Below, piece after piece: positions 7,777 to 16,800 of a stretch of DNA of 64,000 nt. The notes beneath the pieces were generated by a model. The model was not told the origin of the DNA, ran no database searches, and saw nothing but the letters and a program-made list of their open reading frames with translations. Source of the DNA: Actinomycetes bacterium. Its GTDB lineage: Bacteria; Actinomycetota; Coriobacteriia; Coriobacteriales; Eggerthellaceae. Positions within the stretch are counted from its first letter, which is position 1. Each line of letters opens with the position of its first letter. The stretch spans positions 1 through 64,000 of the forward strand of contig JAEXAI010000021.1 in assembly GCA_023394615.1 (NCBI GenBank), given 5' to 3'. Made by a program: the position numbers and the translations under genes.

Positions 7777-9054
7777 CTAGTAGTTTCGTCTGTATTGCAT
7801 GCCGCTTTGCACGTTGCCAATGATGACGCCGATGCCATACCATGCCGCATGAATCATCTGGCCGTTTTGGTAGTAGATGCCTGTATGCTGGCTGCCGCCA
7901 TCCCAGTCTTGATGGATAACGCACACGTCACCCGGCTGAGGGTTCCATACCTGATATCCCCAGTTGATGAGGCTGCCGGTCCAGGATGGAGCATAGCCGC
8001 CAGCTTGGCTATAGCACCACGACACGAAACCCGAGCAATCGAATCCGCCTGCCGATGGCGACTTTCCGCCCCACACGTAATCCCAGCCCAGATAGCTAAG
8101 CGCGATGGATACCACCGTGCTGCCGAAATCGCTGCCACCAGACGAACCGGTATCACCGCCCGTATCGGTGCTGCCGCCGGAATCCACGCTTCCGCCGCCG
8201 CTGTCGACCGAACCGCCGCCCGTATCAATGCTGCCACCGCCGACATCAACCGAACCACCGCCAGAGGATCCACCCGCGTCGATACTGCCGCCAGCTGTGG
8301 AGCCTCCGCCACCAGCAGCCGATTCGCTACCGGAGCTAGAACCAGCGCCTATACCCGAAGACTCAATGGCGCCCTGTTCGGCGAGCTGCGACAACGTTGC
8401 CTGGTCGGTCACCGTTTGCATGCTGGCTTGGTTCTGCGCCACCAAAGCGGCGGCTTCAGCGCTGAGGCTTTGGTAGACGGATTGCATCTGCGACACAGTG
8501 GACATGGCGTCGGCTTGCACTCGCTGCGCTTCTTCCGCGGTTCGCGTGGCTTCTTCGCGCTGCACCGCATAGGTCGCTTTCGCGTCGCTGATAGCAGCAC
8601 GCGACACCTTGGCTTCTTGCACCAGCGCCGCATCATCATCGTTGAGCTGGTTTAGAATGTCCCAATTCGTGGCAAAACTCTCAAACGATTCGGAACCTAG
8701 CAGCACATCCAAAAAACCGTTCGAGCCACTTCGGTACATCGAGCGCGCGCGAGTACTCAGTTTGCTTTGACATTCGGCGATTGTCGCTGTTTCGGTATCG
8801 ATGCGCACCTGCGCATCATCCATTTTCGCCTGGGCTGCGGCTTGCTCGTCGAGCGCCTTGTAATAATTATTGGAGGCGCGATCCAAGCTAGACTGCATAG
8901 ATTGCAGCTGAGACAGAGCCGCGTCGGCTTCTTTTTGCTTGTCGCTGACCTCGTCAGCAAACAACGTTTGTGGAAACAACAGGCTTGTGGCGCCTAAAGC
9001 TAATAGGCCGCTGAAAAAGAATCGCCTGCTGACTGCGTTTTTTAGCTCTTTCAT
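7777..9054 (-). CDS. secreted NlpC/P60 endopeptidase with coiled coil
   Basis: A 425-residue exported peptidoglycan endopeptidase. Residues 1-33 are a signal peptide (RRFFFSGLLALGATSLLFPQTLFA-DE). Residues 34-225 are a heptad-rich coiled coil resembling the PcsB/CwlO N-terminal domain, including SMYRSGSNGFLDVLLGSESF. Residues 230-310 are a Gly/Ser/Asp linker of repeated GGGSVDxGG units. The NlpC/P60 domain (about 311-425) has the catalytic cysteine C340 in FDCSGFVSWC and histidine H390 in SQHTGIYY. In relatives the coiled coil couples hydrolase activity to FtsEX. The start at 9054 has GGGAGG 7 bases upstream. It is convergent with the GH25 lysozyme gene, so two wall hydrolases lie side by side. 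Confidence 0.92.
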   Translation of the reverse strand: MKELKNAVSRRFFFSGLLALGATSLLFPQTLFADEVSDKQKEADAALSQLQSMQSSLDRASNNYYKALDEQAAAQAKMDDAQVRIDTETATIAECQSKLSTRARSMYRSGSNGFLDVLLGSESFESFATNWDILNQLNDDDAALVQEAKVSRAAISDAKATYAVQREEATRTAEEAQRVQADAMSTVSQMQSVYQSLSAEAAALVAQNQASMQTVTDQATLSQLAEQGAIESSGIGAGSSSGSESAAGGGGSTAGGSIDAGGSSGGGSVDVGGGSIDTGGGSVDSGGGSVDSGGSTDTGGDTGSSGGSDFGSTVVSIALSYLGWDYVWGGKSPSAGGFDCSGFVSWCYSQAGGYAPSWTGSLINWGYQVWNPQPGDVCVIHQDWDGGSQHTGIYYQNGQMIHAAWYGIGVIIGNVQSGMQYRRNY

Positions 9055-9210
9055 CGGATACCTCCCGAATGAGCTGGTGGTGTATGTGTCAGGCACTGCT
9101 CATATTAACATGCATGAACGCGAATTCAAGACCCGATTACGCTCTCTGGGGGTCGTTTGGCGATATGACAGGCGCGTTTGAGGGCGCTGATTGGCATTCT
9201 CGCGGACGCC

Positions 9211-9276
9211 GATTGTCGAGTGATTGCCGAGTGATTGTCGGTTGATTGTCGGTTGATTGCCGAGCGATTATCGGCT
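9211..9276. repeat. six 11-bp tandem repeats
   Basis: Six consecutive 11-base units of the form GATTGTCGAGT follow one another exactly in phase: GATTGTCGAGT, GATTGCCGAGT, GATTGTCGGTT, GATTGTCGGTT, GATTGCCGAGC and GATTATCGGCT. They begin 6 bases beyond the stop codon of the UbiB-type gene. The period is close to one DNA helical turn. Confidence 0.85.
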
Positions 9277-9282
9277 CATCGC

Positions 9283-10929
9283 CTACGGGCGGCCCTTCAG
9301 CACGATATAGATACTCAGCACCAATGCTCCCAAGTAGCCGAGAAAACCAATGACGGGAATTCCCAGTACGCGTGGCTCCATAGCCGTCATGCACAGCATC
9401 GACGATCCGATGAACAGCCCGGCAGTTATCATCCCCAGCGTGGCGCGATCGATCGTGCCTTCCAGCCTGTCCGTCATCTTCGTGAGGCCTTTTGCAGAAA
9501 CCTGCATCGTCATTTCGCCTTTTTCCATCATGTCCAGTAAGTCGGACACTTGCGAGGGAATTCCCACTGCCTTATGAGACAGCTTCCGAAGCGCGAGCAG
9601 TTGGTTTTTCATTTCGTCGGTCAGATTGAAGTCATCCAGTATATGCGAGCGCAAATATTCCTCGATTACGCCGATAATGCTGATCTCGGGGGCCAGGGCC
9701 TCAAGCGTTCCTTCCAACGTCATAATGCCACGCGCCAGCATGGTAAACGATGCCGGCATGGCGATGTGCTGCTCACGGATAAGCGACAGCAAGTCGGCCA
9801 TAGCCGCAGACAGGTCGATGTCTGCAATGCTGTCGGACGCATAACGAGATAGCATGGAGTCCAAATCGCTGAGCAGCTTACCGTGGTTCACTTCCCCAAC
9901 AGGTCGGCCCCACACCAGAAGCACGTTCTTTAGTTCCTGAGCATCACGGCTCGCTACCGCTAAAAACAGCTTCCGCAGAAGAGAGCATTCGGTCTCGGTG
10001 AGACGCCCCACCATTCCCAGATCGATCCACTCGATGGACGGACCTTCATGCACGATAATATTTCCCGCATGCGGGTCAGCATGAAACAGCCCATCGTGCA
10101 AAAGCTGCTTGACATAATTCTGCGCAATCAGATTGCCCACGTCCACAACATCGATACCCATGTCGTCTAAAGTGCGAGTGTCCTCAATTGTGGGACCTTC
10201 CACGTATTCCATCACCAGCACGGTCTCACTGGTCAGGTTTTCGTAGACCTTCGGCGACGTCACGTATTCCTCATCTTCGCAGTTCGTGCGGAAGCTCTCG
10301 AGATTTTGCGCCTCGTGGGTAAAATCAATCTCTTCGCGAACGGTGCGATCGAGTTCATCCACGAAAGCCGTGATATCGATATTCTGCAAATCGGCACTAT
10401 GTGCCGCCGATATTTCCAGCAAGTCGTTCGCACGTCGCAAAAGCTCGATATCCTCGGTCATCAGCTTTCGCACATTCGGGCGCTGGACTTTCACGGCCAC
10501 CACATCGCCACCGTGTCGCAGAATGGCTTTATGCACTTGGGCCACTGACGCCGAACCCAGCGGGCGCTTGTTCACGCGGCGGAATATCGTTTTGTAGTCA
10601 CCGTCATAGGCCTTGTCTAGGCGTTCTTCTACCTGGTGAAACGTCATCGGGGGCGCGGTGGATCGAAGCGTTGCGAACGCGTCGCAGTATTCTTCGGGGA
10701 ACATGTCGCGACGAGCCGACATGACCTGCGCAGCCTTCACAAATGTCGGCCCCAAATCAATCATCGTGCTTTTCAGTTTTTCAGGGGTCGGACCTTTATA
10801 AATCTGGTGATTCCAAAGTATGTGGATGATTTCTTTCAGGCGCTTGCTTGATGTTTTGTCGGCAGCCCCGCGCTTCAAAGCCCGGGCCAGCAGCAAAGCC
10901 TCGTTGCCTCTATCGGTGACTTCAGGCAT
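9283..10929 (-). CDS. ABC1/ADCK/UbiB-family atypical kinase
   Basis: A 548-residue UbiB/ADCK-type protein-kinase-like ATPase with two C-terminal membrane helices. The family supports isoprenoid-quinone biosynthesis or lipid homeostasis; the substrate here is unknown. Visible motifs are the nucleotide-binding VAVKVQRP lysine, the catalytic loop HADPHAGNII, and DLG in WIDLGMVGRL. The family's signature KxGQ near the N-terminus reads K65-A-A-Q68 (PTFVKAAQVMS), with Ala replacing Gly. Residues about 505-545 form two hydrophobic helices. AAGGAG lies 7 bases upstream of the ATG at 10929. No ubi/men genes are nearby. Confidence in the family is high and in the function low. Confidence 0.88.
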   Translation of the reverse strand: MPEVTDRGNEALLLARALKRGAADKTSSKRLKEIIHILWNHQIYKGPTPEKLKSTMIDLGPTFVKAAQVMSARRDMFPEEYCDAFATLRSTAPPMTFHQVEERLDKAYDGDYKTIFRRVNKRPLGSASVAQVHKAILRHGGDVVAVKVQRPNVRKLMTEDIELLRRANDLLEISAAHSADLQNIDITAFVDELDRTVREEIDFTHEAQNLESFRTNCEDEEYVTSPKVYENLTSETVLVMEYVEGPTIEDTRTLDDMGIDVVDVGNLIAQNYVKQLLHDGLFHADPHAGNIIVHEGPSIEWIDLGMVGRLTETECSLLRKLFLAVASRDAQELKNVLLVWGRPVGEVNHGKLLSDLDSMLSRYASDSIADIDLSAAMADLLSLIREQHIAMPASFTMLARGIMTLEGTLEALAPEISIIGVIEEYLRSHILDDFNLTDEMKNQLLALRKLSHKAVGIPSQVSDLLDMMEKGEMTMQVSAKGLTKMTDRLEGTIDRATLGMITAGLFIGSSMLCMTAMEPRVLGIPVIGFLGYLGALVLSIYIVLKGRP

Positions 10930-11007
10930 TGCCCATCTCCTTCGAATGCGCGGTAAACCGGCAAGCACAGGCTGCGTGCAGATGTCGAGATGCGCAGACC
11001 ATATGTA

Positions 11008-11616
11008 CTACTTGCGGCTCTGCGGACGCGTACAACATGCGGATTGGCCCTCTGTTTCGCCAGCCGAATCGCCAGCCGAAAGCACGCCCACGAGCGTTTG
11101 GCCGAACGCGAAAGCCGCCCTCGGACCGTTCGCAGTGATGATAGGCGTTCCGTTTTCGTCTTGTCCGCCCTCGACTGCGGCACCTGTCCATTTCGCACCA
11201 TGCGCGCGAAGGTCGCTTTCTTGGCCTTCCCACGCTGTCGCCTCCACGCCGTCAAGCAAACCGGCATGGGCCAATATGGATGGAGCTATGCAAATAGCCG
11301 ATACCGGCTTGCCCGCATGTAAAGTATCGCGCGCGATACGCTGCGCAGTTGGGTCATCAAAATACACTTCAGCGCCGCTTCCACCCACGAATACGGCAAG
11401 GTCCCATGCTCTTTTCGCGGCATCTTCCAAAGTGCAATCTGCGTGCACGATGGAGTCCAGCATTCCGCGACATTTTCCCGCATGGGTGCTAGCCGTGACA
11501 ATGTTCGCGCCCGAGGCATACAAAGCAGCGCGCGGCTGGGCGTATTCTTCATCCCGGAAACCTTCAGGAGCTATCACCATCAGCACATTCTTGTTTTCAA
11601 GTCCCACTGCCGACAT
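11008..11616 (-). CDS. DJ-1/PfpI family protein
   Basis: A 202-residue protein of the DJ-1/PfpI (class I glutamine amidotransferase-like) superfamily. Members include chaperone-like, glyoxalase and protease-like proteins, so the activity cannot be assigned. The conserved acidic residue is in MVIAPEGFRDEEY near the N-terminus. The nucleophile cysteine is in SAICIAPSILAHAG, with Ile where PfpI proteases usually carry His after the Cys. The frame is open to 11718, but MSAVGLENKNVLMV at 11616 fits the family's beginning. The ribosome-binding site is weak. The presumed promoter lies in a duplicated 30-base sequence. It ends close to the UbiB-like gene on the same strand. Confidence 0.8.
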   Translation of the reverse strand: MSAVGLENKNVLMVIAPEGFRDEEYAQPRAALYASGANIVTASTHAGKCRGMLDSIVHADCTLEDAAKRAWDLAVFVGGSGAEVYFDDPTAQRIARDTLHAGKPVSAICIAPSILAHAGLLDGVEATAWEGQESDLRAHGAKWTGAAVEGGQDENGTPIITANGPRAAFAFGQTLVGVLSAGDSAGETEGQSACCTRPQSRK

Positions 11617-11620
11617 CCAA

Positions 11621-11700
11621 TCTATCCACTTGCTCGTGCGCAGGGCGTCTGCGCAGGGCGTCTCTGGTTTTCTATCCACTTGCTCGTGCGCAGGGCGTCT
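11621..11700. repeat. 30-bp direct repeat pair
   Basis: The words starting TCTATCCACTTGCTCGTGCG at 11621-11650 and 11671-11700 are identical over 30 bases. Both are followed, directly or after a 13-base internal duplication, by CTGGTT. The block overlaps the upstream region of the DJ-1-like gene. Confidence 0.8.
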
Positions 11701-11837
11701 CTGGTTCTGCAAGGCCAATCTTATCAGCTATGCAGAAAGATTATCAGGCAATCCGCCAATATTCGACATGCCGTTACGGAAACGGAGATTGAAGCAGCAC
11801 AAACGGTGATAGGTGGTGGGTGCTAGCGGCAACATGG

Positions 11838-11936
11838 TCGGTTTGCTGGGGGTGGTTTCGGTTTGCTGGGGTGTTTCGGTTTGCTGAGGCTGGTTCGCGG
11901 GGTGTCGGTTTGCTGGGGCTGCTTTGCTCGCTGGGG
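11838..11936. repeat. degenerate TCGGTTTGCTGGGG repeats
   Basis: At least four copies of TCGGTTTGCTGGGG or a close variant occur at irregular 18-29-base spacing. Strand composition is strongly G/T-rich. No gene is seen across it. Confidence 0.7.
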
Positions 11937-11998
11937 GACGGTCGGGATGGAAATCAGCCTTGCTCGCTAGGAGTGGCCAGCTGGAAATCAACCTTACT

Positions 11999-12234
11999 CT
12001 CGAGTTGAACGGACCAAAATGACCTAGAAATAGGAGGTTTGCGTCTTTTCGCAACGGCCCCGACAGGCTCGGCAAGAATGGATTTTCCCCTACCCCTATC
12101 TGAACTGGTATTTCGCAAGTTCTTCAAACGATAGCTAAAAGAACTCACGGTGATTTGTCAGCAATGCTGTCTGAAAAAGACGCAAACCACCTATTTCTAG
12201 GCCTTTTTACTATCCTCAACTCGAAAGTTGGTCC
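11999..12234. repeat. palindromic MITE-like element, copy 2
   Basis: Inverted arms of about 50 bases lie at 11999-12049 and 12178-12234. The inner 27 bases, built around CCTAGAAATAGG and GGTTTGCGTCTTTT, match at 26 positions. The right edge has the near-palindrome CAACTCGAAAGTTG at 12217-12230, like copy 1. The interior of about 130 bases is non-coding. The element lies immediately upstream of the DUF559-type nuclease gene. Confidence 0.65.
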
Positions 12235-12317
12235 AACAACAGTATCAAAGCAGCTTCACCGCCACATCAAGCCAATGTGCCAACGGCAATCATTCACGCA
12301 CGCCGCAAAGAAAAAAG

Positions 12318-13535
12318 ATGCTTGAGGAATTGTCAAGAGGGCAAATTTCACTTCCACCGGATTTGTTTTTCGGGCATCGACACATGCCCGATCCGCGCGT
12401 TACACTAGCGATATTAGAAACAAGCCCAACCAGTCGATATATCTGCACCCCGACCCGGCGCCAACCAACACAGAGTCATTACGTTGCTCGCGCATCAACA
12501 TCTCAAGCTTGCAAGACCCCATTTACTCAGGTCATTCGAAAGGGTTGTATTATGCCACATGAAATCGTTTTCGGATTTATGACAGCAATACAAGCTTGCC
12601 GCTCATCCCGTATAGATTGGAAAAAGCTCACCATATCACACCAACGTCAATGCCCGGCAAAGGAGCCTTCGGCAAAGGAACTTGCCCATGCGGTTGAGTG
12701 TATGGAACGCCTTTATCCAGGCATTGTGCTGAAACCACCGTTTCACTATTTGGTTAATAAATCCTCACTGAGACATTCGGATTCAATCAGGCACCCGCAC
12801 TCGTTTACCTCGACCATCCCCAGCAGCTCGATAGTCCGCTTAGCCGACGGGATCTATGCCGCAACTCCGCCTTTTGCTTTCGCTCAAGAATGCACCCAGC
12901 AAAACTACGCCGATCGTTTAAGAATTGCTTGGGAAATATGCGGCACATACCAAAGTGGCCTATGCGGACTACCCGCCGCATACAACACCCCGCCGCTCTC
13001 TTCTGTTGTCGATATGCGAAATTATGCACGCAGAAATTCCCATATCAACGGAGGCGAAATCGCTCTTCGTTCTCTCAGGTACACTGCTGATGAATCGGCT
13101 TCACCTCGAGAGTCACAACTAGGGCTAACGCTTGGTCTGCTTACGCGATACGGCGGAGCCGGACTGGGAATTCCCCGCATGAACTTCGGCGTTTCAACAA
13201 CGCCAGGCGCTCGGGCCATCTGCGGGAAAAGCAAGCTTTACCTAGACCTTTCTTGGCCTCATTTCAAATATGACATCGAATACCAAAGCGACGAAACCCA
13301 TGGTGACGGAATGAGAACGAGTGATTCGCGCAGAGAAAACGCGCTCGAGTCGATGGGGTTCACGGTAATCAGCATCACCACAGAAGAGTTTAATAGCTTT
13401 CGAACGACGGTAGAATTTGCAAATTTGCTTCGAAAACGTTTTGGAAAGCGACATCCACCAAGTTTCGATGATTATCACGCACGTCAGCTGAAATTGCGCC
13501 GCGACCTTGGAATGCCTGTAGGTTTTGAACTATAG
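12318..13535 (+). CDS. DUF559-type (Vsr-like) nuclease-domain protein
   Basis: About 405 residues, not recognised over most of its length. The C-terminal 120 residues look like a DUF559/Vsr-like PD-(D/E)XK nuclease fold: LYLDLSWPHFKYDIEYQSDETH supplies the D and E-x-D elements, followed by DSRRENALESMGFTVISIT. The middle (about 200-240) has SSIVRLADGIYAATPPFAFAQEC, a feature of a recurrent family of uncharacterised proteins in Coriobacteriia, to my knowledge. The start is uncertain: 12318 (ATG) is used, and ATGs at 12384 and 12552 are alternatives, the last with AAAGGG upstream. It is flanked by palindromic repeat copies 2 and 3, suggesting an accessory or mobile origin. A defence role is possible but unproven. 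Confidence 0.6.
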   Translation: MLEELSRGQISLPPDLFFGHRHMPDPRVTLAILETSPTSRYICTPTRRQPTQSHYVARASTSQACKTPFTQVIRKGCIMPHEIVFGFMTAIQACRSSRIDWKKLTISHQRQCPAKEPSAKELAHAVECMERLYPGIVLKPPFHYLVNKSSLRHSDSIRHPHSFTSTIPSSSIVRLADGIYAATPPFAFAQECTQQNYADRLRIAWEICGTYQSGLCGLPAAYNTPPLSSVVDMRNYARRNSHINGGEIALRSLRYTADESASPRESQLGLTLGLLTRYGGAGLGIPRMNFGVSTTPGARAICGKSKLYLDLSWPHFKYDIEYQSDETHGDGMRTSDSRRENALESMGFTVISITTEEFNSFRTTVEFANLLRKRFGKRHPPSFDDYHARQLKLRRDLGMPVGFEL

Positions 13536-13589
13536 CATTTCCCGAAACGCGCACACGCCTCGTACGGCAGGGGCGGGTTCGGGTTGGAT

Positions 13590-13743
13590 GGACCAAAATG
13601 ACCTAGGAATAGGAGGTTTGCGCCCTTCGCAGCCCTCCCGATACGTTCGCCACTGGAGGTTTGCGCCCTTCGCAGCCCTCCCCCGATACGTGTGCCACTG
13701 GAGGTTTGCGCCCTTCGCAGCCCCTCCCGACACGTTCGACAAT
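13590..13743 (+). repeat. element copy 3: repeat arm plus 44-bp tandem array
   Basis: The 33 bases at 13590-13622 match copy 2 (12011-12043) with one mismatch (GGACCAAAATGACCTAGGAA and onward). They lead into three tandem units of 43, 45 and 44 bases at 13612-13654, 13655-13699 and 13700-13743. Each unit begins GGAGGTTTGCGCCCTTCGCA. The array occupies most of the gap of about 320 bases between the nuclease gene and addB. No opposing arm is seen, so this copy is decayed or rearranged. Confidence 0.75.
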
Positions 13744-13858
13744 AGTGAGTTTTTCCCACTTCCATTGTACGGGTGTTTCCCAAATTCGCTACTTGGGTTG
13801 CTTATGGCGAGCATGGTTTGCAATGCCTCCAACAAGTCTGCAAGTGTAGAATGGAATC

Positions 13859-16800
13859 ATGAGCATTTCGACAAACACACAACCCGACTTCACAAGCGCA
13901 CGGCGTGAGGCCTTTCATATTCTGGACGAATCCATGCGACAGGGATTGCGCCCGTGGCTGATAGTGGGCTTATCGTCCGTGGCGACACGCGAGCAACGCG
14001 CTTTGGCGATTGCTGGAAAAGGATTTGGCTCAAGCGTGACCACACTTGATTCGTGGGCGCGCGAGCTGTGGGAACTACATGGGGATGGCCGCACAATTGT
14101 GGAAGACTCTGCGCGCCTCATGATTCTCTGGGAGCTTTTGCAGAACTCCGATGACAGCCTGTTGCATTCAGCAGGAACCGCCAATCTGCTTTCGCGGTGT
14201 GCTCAGCAAGCGCTGCCACTTGTAAACGACTCGATGCAATCTGGCTCAGCTCAGCTCTCCGAAAGCGAGCAAGCGGCTACAAAAATACTATGTGCTTACC
14301 GCAGCGCAATTGCCGAAAGAAACTTGATAGAACCATCTCAGATATACCATGAGCTGGCGCTGCGCAGCGACATCCTGTCGCTCTACGCGCCCGTGCTGCT
14401 GGAAATCGAACTGTGTGACCTGACCTATCTGCAGCAGGCATTTTTAGACGCAGTCGGGGCTCATCTAGTGCTTAACGACATGCGAGCGCCTTCCAAGTCG
14501 CGCCGAAGCGATGAGCTGTCTTGTTTCCTGCAAACAGTTTTTCGCAGGCAGCACGATGCGGCACGCGTAGTGCCGAAAGGATCAGTGTGTGTTGCGGCAT
14601 CGATGGGACCGACGGCTTCAACCTATCAAATAATGGACGCAATCAAAGACGCGGTGGCAAAGGCGACTGCGACCGCGACCGATGCCGCGACCGCGACCGA
14701 TACAGTGACCGCGATTGGTGCCACGACCGCGACCGATGCCGTGGCCGCGATTGGTGCCGCGACCGCGACCGATACAGTGACCGCGATTGGTGCCACGGCC
14801 GTGACCGATGCCGTGGCCGCGGCGGACGATGCAAGGGCGCTCGAAGAAAACGGCGACGCAAGGGCCGCGGCGGACGGTGGCGCACCAGCTGCACCTGTTG
14901 CTGGCACATACAAGGTGGTCGTGGCCTCGAAAGACCCCGTCTCTCTTTTCAACAACATTGCCGCACCGCTGTTGGGCGACGGCATCAGCTGCAGCGTTTC
15001 TGCTACCACACCTTTTGCCTGCACTGATATGGGACGTGCGCTCGTCGATTTATCCGACCTGCACGACAACGCCAACATCGATGTTTTGGAAGCAACCGAT
15101 TTTAGCTACAATCAGTTTTCAGGCATGAGCCGCATCAGCACGTTCAGGCTAGACAAGATGCGCAGGAATAACAGACTCATCGATGCCGAAGAGGTGCTAT
15201 GCGACTTGGCTGGGCATGCTGCCGAAGGGCTGAAAGGCGTGATTGGCCTGTTGGACATTCGCGATTTCGACGGGGCGCTTGATTGCCTGCAAGCATATGC
15301 CATCAGGCGTTTTGCGAAAGAGCCTGCCTATCTGCAACAACAATTACGAGCCTTACATATAGCACGCGATATCTGCACGCAGCCCGGCATGGAATCGCTT
15401 TCATTTTCCCAAGCCATCGAGCTCATTGAAGATGCTGCGGTTTCAATCGCTCAGCAAAGTGCGCCGAACCCGCACGTGCTCATAACCACCTTACGAGAGA
15501 GCGCGACGCTAGAACCGTCTAGCGTGAATTGCGCGATTATTTGCGACATGAATGCAAAAGATTACCCGGTTGCTTCGCCTGACGATTCGCTTACCACGTT
15601 GCTTGAAAAATGGGGGGCGCGAGTTGCGCAGGACCCGCTGCGCGAGTTGCGCCACAGTTTTTTCCGCACCGTGGAAAGCGCAACGGATTCAATCGTGCTG
15701 CAACGCTTGGTGAACGATGAAGTCGCAGACCCCGCCGCTCCCGCAGCCCTGTTCGAAGAAGCGATGGACTGCTACCGCGCAAGCATTACCGACACTGCGG
15801 ATATGGACAGGGCCCTTTTGGTGCCAAAATGCCTGTTAGCATACACCACCACACGTGGCGAACAGCACCTTTTGGAGAATGCATCACTGGGAGCGCTGGT
15901 GAAGTCGACGGAGACTTTCGACTTCCCGCAGGTAGGCGCAGTTAGCGATGACGCAAAACCTATCATTGTGGCTCCACGAAGATATGGCACAAACGTTTTC
16001 GAGGGCATGGACCTCTCTCCCTCGCAAATCGAAAGCTATTTGGAATGCCCGTACCAATGGTTCGTGAAACGGCGTTTGAAAATGGAAACGTTGGACGAAG
16101 GTTTTGGTCCAATGGAGCGCGGAACATTCATGCATAAAGTACTGGAGGAGTTTTATCGCCTCTTTCAGCAGGAAGTCGCGCCGAAAGTGACGCCGGAAAA
16201 CCGCGCTCATGCTGAAATCGCGATGCGTCGTACCTTCAAAAAAGTTGCAGCAGCACAGCCGACCCTGCCGCTGGGCAAACGCTACGCGCCAGCGAACGCA
16301 TGGGAGCAAAAACAACTAGACGACATGTTGGGCCTTCTGTTGAACTATTTGGATACCGAAGAAATCCTGTTGCCGGGTTTTGCCCCTGCGCGCTTCGAGT
16401 GGATTTTCGGCACGACCAATCCGTTTCATTATGCAGGCTGCAACATCACAGGCTGCATCGATCGCATCGATGTGGATGATGAGGGCAACGCCGTGATTAT
16501 CGATTACAAGTCGTCGCTATCAAACGATTACCGACTTTTCGACCCGAAGAATCCCGATGAGAAATTCCACCTGCCACACAAAATGCAGGCTCTGATCTAT
16601 GCACGTGTTGCAAGCGATTTGCTGGGCCTGCGCGTTGTAGGGTCGCTGTATATAAAACCCACCGACGGCACGATTATGGGGGCTTACTTCGACCCCGTTG
16701 TCGGGCCGGAAAGCATTCCTTTTAAAACGAAGTCGGCAGCTGAAGCATGCCGAGTGCCGTTTTTACATACGCGCGATTTCGAAGACCTGATGGACAAAAG

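Larger units (their letters stand above)
11617..12317. other. repeat-rich intergenic region
   Basis: No gene is supported here. From left to right there is a 30-base exact direct repeat (11621-11650 and 11671-11700), a cluster of degenerate TCGGTTTGCTGGGG repeats (11838-11936), and the second palindromic element (11999-12234). The first repeat sits directly upstream of the DJ-1-like gene and may carry duplicated promoter sequence. Confidence 0.6.

Noticed and set aside
7642..8655. 337-residue plus-strand open frame
   Set aside because: Antisense to the NlpC/P60 gene; its Ala/Thr/Arg-rich composition is the complement of the Gly/Ser linker.
9211..9276. possible CRISPR array
   Set aside because: The units are 11 bases with no spacers; no other repeat-spacer pattern or cas gene exists in the window.
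11820..12075. short open frames across the TCGGTTTGCTGGGG repeats
   Set aside because: Repeat-derived peptides with no start signals on either strand.
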